Shown piece by piece: positions 6,426-11,869 of a stretch of 11,869 nt of DNA (position 1 is its first letter; each line of letters opens with the position of its first letter). Where the stretch lies: NCBI GenBank assembly GCA_003535335.1, contig DOHJ01000150.1, positions 1,686-13,554 of the forward strand, in the 5' to 3' direction. The stretch is from Paracoccaceae bacterium (lineage in GTDB: Bacteria; Pseudomonadota; Alphaproteobacteria; Rhodobacterales; Rhodobacteraceae). The notes under the pieces are model-generated. The model was not told the origin of the DNA, searched no databases, and saw nothing but the letters and a program-made list of their open reading frames with translations. The position numbers and the translations under genes are program-made.

Positions 6426-7205
6426 TTAGGTCAGTTTGGTTCGGATGGTTTTGTGCAGCTTGGGGCCGGCAGTCATTATGCCATCCACCTTGGCCTGAGG
6501 GTTGTTGAAGATCAGATTGTTGCCGCGTTTATCGGTGACATTTGCTTTGGCGCGCTGGGCAATCAGGGTGCCGGCGGCCACATCCCATTCCCATGTCGGG
6601 CGCAGGGTTAACATTGCGTCAAATCTCCCCTCTGCCACCAGACACATCCGATACGCAATCGAGGTCCGGTGCTGGCGTTCAAAGGGGGGATTTTGATTGT
6701 GCCAGTTTTCAGCTTTGAAATCGCATTTCGAGGCCAGCAATGTCGGGATCTGGTCCGGTTTTGGATTGCTAGGTCCGATCGGGCGCCCATTTAAGGATGC
6801 GGCCATGGTGCTGGTTGCCACGTAAAGTTTATCCAGCAAGGGCAGAAAAACAACAGCAGTGGTGATTTTACCTTTATGGGCAATGGCCAGTGAATGGGAA
6901 AAGTTTTTACTGCCCTTTATAAAGGCGCGGGTGCCGTCGATCGGGTCAATGATAAAGATATGATCATGCGACAGGCGGGCCTGATTATCTTCGGTTTCTT
7001 CCGACAGCCAGCCATAATCGGGCCGCGCACTGATCAGTTCGGCGTGCAGCATTTTATCAATTTCAAGATCTGCTTGGGTAACCGGCCCCGCGTCTGCGCC
7101 CTTGTCCCAGGTTTCGGGCGATTTTTGCCAGAATTTACGCGCAATATCACCGCTGGCATGGGCCGCAGAAATCAACAGGCTCAGGTCGTTGTTATGCTCC
7201 GGCAA
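6426..7205 (-). CDS. cysQ: 3'(2'),5'-bisphosphate nucleotidase CysQ (inositol monophosphatase superfamily)
   Basis: CysQ-type enzymes hydrolyse 3'-phosphoadenosine 5'-phosphate, a by-product of sulfate assimilation, to AMP; the superfamily also contains inositol monophosphatases. The 259-residue protein has the metal-binding set: GPVTQADLEID (40-50), WLSEETED (66-73), DPIDGT (87-92) and WEWDVAAG (205-212). Length is normal. The start is TTG at 7205, with AGAAGGA 7 nt upstream, and it overlaps the end of pmbA by 14 nt. The protein begins MPEHNNDLSLLISAAHASG, a usual start for the family, and no ATG near it would serve. The overlap suggests translational coupling with pmbA. Substrate choice between PAP and inositol phosphates rests on resemblance to Rhodobacterales CysQ and is not certain. 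Confidence 0.9.
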   Translation of the reverse strand: MPEHNNDLSLLISAAHASGDIARKFWQKSPETWDKGADAGPVTQADLEIDKMLHAELISARPDYGWLSEETEDNQARLSHDHIFIIDPIDGTRAFIKGSKNFSHSLAIAHKGKITTAVVFLPLLDKLYVATSTMAASLNGRPIGPSNPKPDQIPTLLASKCDFKAENWHNQNPPFERQHRTSIAYRMCLVAEGRFDAMLTLRPTWEWDVAAGTLIAQRAKANVTDKRGNNLIFNNPQAKVDGIMTAGPKLHKTIRTKLT

Positions 7206-8538
7206 GGGTTAATCCTTCTACCAACAGGGATGGCACAACGCGGCTAAGATGGCTGCGTGCGTCATTGGCCGGGATCAGGCCGGCCAGCATATCGTGCAGA
7301 TTTCCGGCGATGGTGCATTCATTTACAGGATAGCAAATCGCGCCGTTTTCCACCCAAAAACCCGATGCCCCGCGTGAATAATCGCCCGTGGTGGCATTGA
7401 TCGACATGCCGATCATCGACGTTACCAACAGGCCTGTCCCCATGTCGTTTAACAACTGGGCGCGCGATTTGTCGCCTTGGGTCAGGGCAATATTGCTAAC
7501 GCCGGGCGATGGCGGGGCCGAGGTGCCGCGCGAGGCGTTTGCCGTGCTTTGCAGACCCAGTTTGCGCGCGGTTGCCAGATCCAGCGTCCAGCCGGTCAGC
7601 ACGCCGTTTTCAACGATTGTGCGGCTGGATGTTGGCAATCCTTCGCCGTCAAAGGGGCGTGATGAAAAGGCGCGGGGGCGCAAGGGATTTTCAATCAGTG
7701 ACAGGTTTTTTGGCAGAATTTGCTTGTCCAACCGGTCGCGCAACCATGAAGAGCCGCGCACGATTGCGCTGCCGTTGGTTGCGGTGATCAGGTGGCCGAT
7801 TAAGGATGAGGCGATGCGTTCATCAAACAATACCGGAAACGATCCGCTGGGTGGTTTGCGCGAACCTGCCCGCTCGACCGTGCGCTGGCCGGCTATTTGG
7901 CCGATCTGTTCGGGGCTTTGCAGGTCGGATTGATAAATCCGCCCGTCGCCGTAATAATCGCGTTCCATTTCTGCGCCATGGCCGCAGATGGCAACGCAGG
8001 ATGTGCTGTAGCTGCTGCGCCTGTAGCCGCCGGAAAACCCGTTCGAGGTGGCAAGGTGGATGCGGCTTTGGCTGTAGCCGGACGAGGCGGATTGCACTTG
8101 GGAAACGCCGGTTATGTCTAGGGCCGCGGCCTCGGCGCGACAGGCGTTTTGCTGAAGCGTATCGGGGTCGGGATCGGGGGCCGGATCAAACAGATCCAGT
8201 GCGCCAGCATCCCGATTTTTGGCAAGCTGGTCTGGCTCTGCCAAGCCGATGCTGTCATCTTCGGGCGCGACTTTTGCCATGGCGACCGCGCGTTCGGCCA
8301 TGGTGGTGATCGAGCCGGCACTTGTGTCTGAGGCCGACACACACGCCTGACGTTTGCCGATTAGCACCCGCAAGCCAATGTCGACGCCTTCGCTGCGTTC
8401 GGCATGTTCAAGCTGGCCATTCAAAACGTCGATGGAAACCGAGGTGCCGTTAACCGCGATTGCATCGGCGGCATCGGCACCGGCGGATTTTGCGGCCTTT
8501 AGCAAGGCGTCGGTGAGTGATTGCAGTGATTTGGCCAT
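7192..8538 (-). CDS. pmbA: TldD/PmbA family protein, TldE (PmbA) type
   Basis: TldD and PmbA (TldE) form a heteromeric metalloprotease that degrades unfolded peptides and, in some bacteria, matures peptide antibiotics such as microcin B17. The 448-residue product has the family layout: an N-terminal domain with the strand pattern VSIDVLNGQLEHAERSEG and VDIGLRVLIGKR (residues about 34-63). A long β-rich C-terminal domain includes the hallmark GDYSRGASGFWVENG (385-399). I see no HExxxH zinc motif; the equivalent region reads ERIASSLIGHLI, so this is the non-catalytic PmbA/TldE half. A TldD partner would have to lie elsewhere, as none is in the window. The ATG at 8538 is preceded by GGGAA. It follows the DUF2125 gene by 29 nt and overlaps cysQ by 14 nt. 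Confidence 0.93.
   Translation of the reverse strand: MAKSLQSLTDALLKAAKSAGADAADAIAVNGTSVSIDVLNGQLEHAERSEGVDIGLRVLIGKRQACVSASDTSAGSITTMAERAVAMAKVAPEDDSIGLAEPDQLAKNRDAGALDLFDPAPDPDPDTLQQNACRAEAAALDITGVSQVQSASSGYSQSRIHLATSNGFSGGYRRSSYSTSCVAICGHGAEMERDYYGDGRIYQSDLQSPEQIGQIAGQRTVERAGSRKPPSGSFPVLFDERIASSLIGHLITATNGSAIVRGSSWLRDRLDKQILPKNLSLIENPLRPRAFSSRPFDGEGLPTSSRTIVENGVLTGWTLDLATARKLGLQSTANASRGTSAPPSPGVSNIALTQGDKSRAQLLNDMGTGLLVTSMIGMSINATTGDYSRGASGFWVENGAICYPVNECTIAGNLHDMLAGLIPANDARSHLSRVVPSLLVEGLTLAGA
7213..7219 (-). promoter_or_regulatory. Shine-Dalgarno site of cysQ inside the pmbA 3' end
   Basis: AGAAGGA on the minus strand lies 7 nt before the TTG at 7205, within the last codons of pmbA. This strong site decides the TTG as the cysQ start. 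Confidence 0.7.
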
Positions 8539-8567
8539 GAGTTTCCCAGATGGTTAAGTGTTGCCGA

Positions 8568-10082
8568 TTATTTAATCCGTTTGCCGTTGGCGCTAATTTG
8601 TCCGTCGGGCGTGATTTTGATATCCGAAACAAGGGTGTCGTCTTTATCGCCGGTAACAGCCATTAGCATGATGCCCATGCGGATGCCCATAATATCGTCA
8701 TCAGCAATCAACCCGATTTCGGTTAAACTGTCGATCAGACCGTCCAGACCTGACAGTTTGAATAAAATACTGCCATCAGGTGCGGGCATGCCGCCAAAGG
8801 TTTCCAGATCATCATTGTTGAAATTGAACGCGCCGGTTCCGGTTAGTTCGGTATTCACTGCGGAAAAAGCCAGCCGGTTAATGCGCACAGATGATATTTC
8901 ACCAAATTTCAGCTTTTCCTCGCCCACCTTTTTCATGGCTTCAAAATCCAGCAGATCATAGAATAATTTTGCCTTGCCCGAAAGGTTCAGTGTGAAACTG
9001 GCCGGATTGCGGTTTAAAATTTCCTTTTGGTCAAACAGCGCCCAGATTTCCGGATCCATTGTAAAATCATCCATTGAAAAATTGTAGACAATGTCTTGAT
9101 CTTGTGCGTCATTTTTTAGCAGGGGAAATTGGAAGTCACCAAAAAAACGGCCGGTTTTGCCGCGAATGGGAAACGGGAATTCTTTGACTGTAGCATCAAC
9201 CAAGTAGTTATCAGCCGTCGCCTTCATTTTGAAACCGTCTTGGGCAAGCGACATGATTGTGTCTGATTTATCAACCGATATATCTTGCTCCATGACGGTT
9301 TTGCCATTCAGGCTATTCGTTGCTTTGGTGATGTAAGTCCCGCTGGTATAGGCAGTTTTAATCGATACCCCGTTGCGAAATTGATCCGCAATATTGGCAA
9401 AATCCAGACCCGTATTTGGCAGCACTATTTCATTTTTCCCGTCCAGATATTGTATTTCCAGAAAAGTTTTCGAGCCGGCAGATCCCTTTATTGAATAATC
9501 CCAGTCCATTCCGGTTTTGTCGACACTATAGGTTTGAGAGGCTGTCAACATTTCGCCTGTTTGCAGGGTTGTTACACCTGAAATGCCAGACATGGATAAT
9601 TTGCCGGCAGCCGTTAGATCTTTTTGTTCCGGCGGTTTTATATCGGTCAGAATGAGTTCGATCAAATCGGCAGAATAATCCAGCCGGATATTGTCGGGAT
9701 CACCGGAAGCAAGCAGTTTATAGCCCTTGTGGCTGTAATCCAGTGTTGCGGTGATAAATAAATCATCCGGCAGGCTAAGCGCCACGGCCAAGGGCATGTT
9801 CTCGGGGAATTGCACGGCCACCGTACCATCGGCGTTTTCGAGCATGCTAAATTCGGTTGTGGTGATTGTGATGCTTCCCCAGTCAAACGGGAATTGACCG
9901 GATATTTTTATATCTTGCAGTTTTAGTGTGTTTGCCTCACGAATTTGGGTTGCTTCGATCTTTAGACCCATGGATTTGTACTGGGCGGTGAAAATATCCC
10001 AGACGTTTAGCGCGTTGACCTCGGCAAATGTGGGGGTGGCCATCAGGCTGATCAGGGCCGTGGTTTTTAACAAATGTGACAT
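8568..10082 (-). CDS. DUF2125 secreted protein, paralog 1
   Basis: This is a 504-residue exported protein. Residues 1-20 (MSHLLKTTALISLMATPTFA) form a Sec signal peptide, with likely cleavage after Ala20. The mature part is rich in alternating β-strand patterns (T-x-T-x, N-x-T-L-x-L) with few cysteines, consistent with an extended periplasmic β-protein. The ISGQFPFDWGS segment (about 59-69) resembles the G-F-P-F motif I associate with DUF2125. The C-terminal 91 residues, starting TGTGAFNFNNDDLETFGG, align without gaps to the paralog at 10247-11752; by hand about 47 are identical. Function is unknown. It is followed after 29 nt by pmbA on the same strand, so it probably heads the pmbA-to-lpxK run. 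The upstream gap (10083-10185) must hold its promoter if the terminator at 10186-10220 works; I could not find a convincing one. Confidence 0.85.
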   Translation of the reverse strand: MSHLLKTTALISLMATPTFAEVNALNVWDIFTAQYKSMGLKIEATQIREANTLKLQDIKISGQFPFDWGSITITTTEFSMLENADGTVAVQFPENMPLAVALSLPDDLFITATLDYSHKGYKLLASGDPDNIRLDYSADLIELILTDIKPPEQKDLTAAGKLSMSGISGVTTLQTGEMLTASQTYSVDKTGMDWDYSIKGSAGSKTFLEIQYLDGKNEIVLPNTGLDFANIADQFRNGVSIKTAYTSGTYITKATNSLNGKTVMEQDISVDKSDTIMSLAQDGFKMKATADNYLVDATVKEFPFPIRGKTGRFFGDFQFPLLKNDAQDQDIVYNFSMDDFTMDPEIWALFDQKEILNRNPASFTLNLSGKAKLFYDLLDFEAMKKVGEEKLKFGEISSVRINRLAFSAVNTELTGTGAFNFNNDDLETFGGMPAPDGSILFKLSGLDGLIDSLTEIGLIADDDIMGIRMGIMLMAVTGDKDDTLVSDIKITPDGQISANGKRIK

Positions 10083-10185
10083 GATACTAATTCCCGCCGG
10101 TTACTGGTTTTGCGCAATTTTGTACAGTGTCGGGCATAGCGAAGGCAGGATCAAGCCAAATAACAACTGCTTGAACAGCTCTGCT

Positions 10186-10220
10186 AAAAAAGGGCCGCAA
10201 AAGCATATCTTCTGCGGCCC
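10186..10220 (-). terminator. Rho-independent terminator after DUF2125 paralog 2
   Basis: On the minus strand GGGCCGCA (10220-10213) pairs with TGCGGCCC (10199-10192), with an inner GAAG/CTTT-like extension, and six T residues follow (10191-10186). It lies 26 nt beyond the stop codon at 10247. It separates the two DUF2125 genes into different transcription units. Confidence 0.9.
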
Positions 10221-10246
10221 GTTATAATTTCAAGTGTTTTCCTGAA

Positions 10247-11752
10247 CTACTTCAGGCGCTGGCCATTGGCATAGATTGATCCGTCGCCTTTGACTTCGAT
10301 TTTTGAGGTCAGTGTATCTTCGCCTTCACCAGCAACCGCAAACAGACCCATCATCATCCGAACGCCCATGGCTTCATCCTGTGGCACCATGCCCATTTTG
10401 ATCAGGTTATCCAGCAAACCATTGCCGCCAACCAGTTTCAGGCTCACTTCTCCGGTCGGGGCGGGCAAGCCGTCAAAGGTTTTTAGATCGTCATTATTAA
10501 AGGTGAAATCACCAACACCTGTCAGATCGGCACCGCCGATTTTCAGTTGCAGTTCTTTCAAGGTCAGCGCATGCAGCTGGCCCGGGACGTCGGCGGTTTT
10601 CATCTCTTCGCTTTCCGGATCCATGATGTCGACCAGCCAGTTTGCCTTGCCGCCCAGCACAATGTTAAGTGTCGCCGGATCATGTGGCAGGGCGGCCATT
10701 GGGTCAAGCATCGCCCAGATATCATCGCTAACCGACAGATCCCCCAGCTTTACCGTCAGCGAATAATCCGAAGGCGTTTGCGTTTTATTGATCGGCATCA
10801 GCATATCAAATACCGCGTCGGCAATTTCATAATCAATCGAGGGCAGAGGAATGTCAGAGCCTGAAATCGAGGCTTTGTTGCCCTTGGCACTACCGCTATA
10901 ACGCAGATGATCGCGATCCATTTCAAAGCTTAAACTGCCTGACTCAGATGAAGATTTGCCTTTCATCGTGTCGCCATGATTGGCGGTGTCAAATTCATAT
11001 CCGCCCGCACCCCAGGCAATTTTGCCATTGGCTGCAAAACCGTTTGTCAGCGCCAGCGCCATTTTCTGGAAATCCAGACCTTTGGGCAGCGATACTTTCG
11101 AGTTGGCTAAAACATCGGCCATCGCGCCTTTTACGTTGATGTTAACGCCCCCGCCCGGTTCAGCCAGCGAAAATTTATAGTCGATTGATCCAACCGACAT
11201 GGTCTGTGTCACATCGCGCAGGTTGCCAGTTTTGCTAGCCGTATTGCTGACTACATTTTTCAAAATCAGGTTCAAAACCGCATCAGGGATTTTTTTACCC
11301 TCGATCATCAGATCAGCCAGAGTTAGCGTCAGCTCGGGTGCCTTTAAATCATACGACATGTTTCCGGCCGAACCACTGGCGACCATCGACATGCCGGTCT
11401 GGCCGTAATTCAGGGTTGCACTGAAATCATCATCGAGCGAAATCATCATCGGCATTTTGTCGCCAAATGAAATGGCAACGGTTCCGTCGCCTTGATCCTT
11501 AAAGGTGATTTGCCCCAGAACAACTTTGATGGTTTCGTCCTCGTCAGGGATTTTCATCATCAAGGTCAGGTCGTTCACTGTAACCATGCCAGCCGATGCG
11601 GTGTCGTTGGAGGTTATTTGATAGCCGAAATCGGCCATGTAATCATGCCAGTCAGTCCAGACTTCCTGAGCTGTGACATCGGCAAATGCAGCCGTGCTGC
11701 CCATCAAAGTGATAATAGCGATTGAGCCGCCAACTAATTTCCAGTTATTCAT
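10247..11752 (-). CDS. DUF2125 secreted protein, paralog 2
   Basis: This is a 501-residue exported protein homologous to its downstream neighbour. Residues 1-24 form a signal peptide (MNNWKLVGGSIAIITLMGST, then AAFA) with an A-F-A cleavage site after Ala24. The mature N-terminus shares the V-W-x(6)-Y pattern with paralog 1 (AQEVWTDWHDYMADFGYQI), and a middle block shares IWAMLD and P-A-T-x(3)-L-x-G-K-A. The C-terminal 91 residues begin TGVGDFTFNNDDLKTFDGLP and end ANGQRLK. Composition is acidic and rich in Asp, Gly and Met, with β-strand patterning and no cysteine seen. Function is unknown; DUF2125 is an alphaproteobacterial family and periplasmic location follows from the signal. AAGGA lies 6 nt before the ATG. 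It is a single-gene unit ended by the terminator at 10186-10220. The start of its promoter region, 11753-11869, is AT-rich with no clear hexamer pair. Confidence 0.88.
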   Translation of the reverse strand: MNNWKLVGGSIAIITLMGSTAAFADVTAQEVWTDWHDYMADFGYQITSNDTASAGMVTVNDLTLMMKIPDEDETIKVVLGQITFKDQGDGTVAISFGDKMPMMISLDDDFSATLNYGQTGMSMVASGSAGNMSYDLKAPELTLTLADLMIEGKKIPDAVLNLILKNVVSNTASKTGNLRDVTQTMSVGSIDYKFSLAEPGGGVNINVKGAMADVLANSKVSLPKGLDFQKMALALTNGFAANGKIAWGAGGYEFDTANHGDTMKGKSSSESGSLSFEMDRDHLRYSGSAKGNKASISGSDIPLPSIDYEIADAVFDMLMPINKTQTPSDYSLTVKLGDLSVSDDIWAMLDPMAALPHDPATLNIVLGGKANWLVDIMDPESEEMKTADVPGQLHALTLKELQLKIGGADLTGVGDFTFNNDDLKTFDGLPAPTGEVSLKLVGGNGLLDNLIKMGMVPQDEAMGVRMMMGLFAVAGEGEDTLTSKIEVKGDGSIYANGQRLK

Positions 11753-11869
11753 GTGTAATCCTTCGTAATTAGAAATAAAGTCTTGATTATGTAATTGGAC
11801 GCTGAATACGTCTTGTTCAAGTGTATGTTAGTGTAGAATTAGATGAAAGTAATGTTTACCTTACCGTAA

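Noticed and set aside
1..11869. CRISPR arrays, tRNA or rRNA genes, insertion sequences
   Set aside because: No regularly spaced repeats, cloverleaf-like segments, transposase genes or terminal repeats were seen.

Overview
The window looks like chromosomal DNA of an alphaproteobacterium, most likely Rhodobacterales (Roseobacter-like) with moderate GC content. The reasons are the proteins themselves (a Rhodobacterales-type MutY, two DUF2125 secreted proteins, DUF4170, a divergent Kdo-transferase-like WaaA) and the order pmbA-cysQ-DUF4170-waaA-lpxK. No mobile element, CRISPR array, tRNA or rRNA was seen.

Layout. Positions 1-42 hold the last codons of a plus-strand gene, closed by a strong intrinsic terminator (101-128). 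Next comes a small plus-strand module: a six-helix membrane protein of unknown function (191-790) overlapping by 4 nt a 67-residue XRE-type regulator (787-990). Upstream of it are two copies of a 16-bp palindrome (129-144, 161-176) that bracket a candidate promoter. A small lipoprotein gene (1019-1267) and mutY (1433-2500) follow on the minus strand. Divergent from mutY, on the plus strand, are dciA/DUF721 (2596-3111) and a secreted DsbA-like oxidoreductase (3125-3814). From 3817 to 10082 the minus strand carries one compact gene run, read in the order DUF2125 protein, pmbA/tldE, cysQ, DUF4170, waaA-like, lpxK. A second DUF2125 paralog (10247-11752) lies upstream as a separate unit with its own intrinsic terminator (10186-10220). 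No gene-free stretch exceeds 300 bases; the longest gaps are 1268-1432 and 10083-10246.

How the genes work together. lpxK and waaA encode the last kinase step of lipid A synthesis and the next Kdo transfer, with DUF4170 beside them, so the minus-strand run is largely an outer-envelope operon with housekeeping genes (pmbA, cysQ) ahead of it. mutY (oxidative DNA damage repair), dciA (replicative helicase loading) and dsbA (periplasmic disulfide formation) are housekeeping genes.

The points most worth a second look are the operator-flanked membrane protein/XRE module, which also carries two G7 tracts; the WaaA-like protein, in which several canonical GT30 residues including the catalytic Glu position are changed; and the tandem DUF2125 paralogs.
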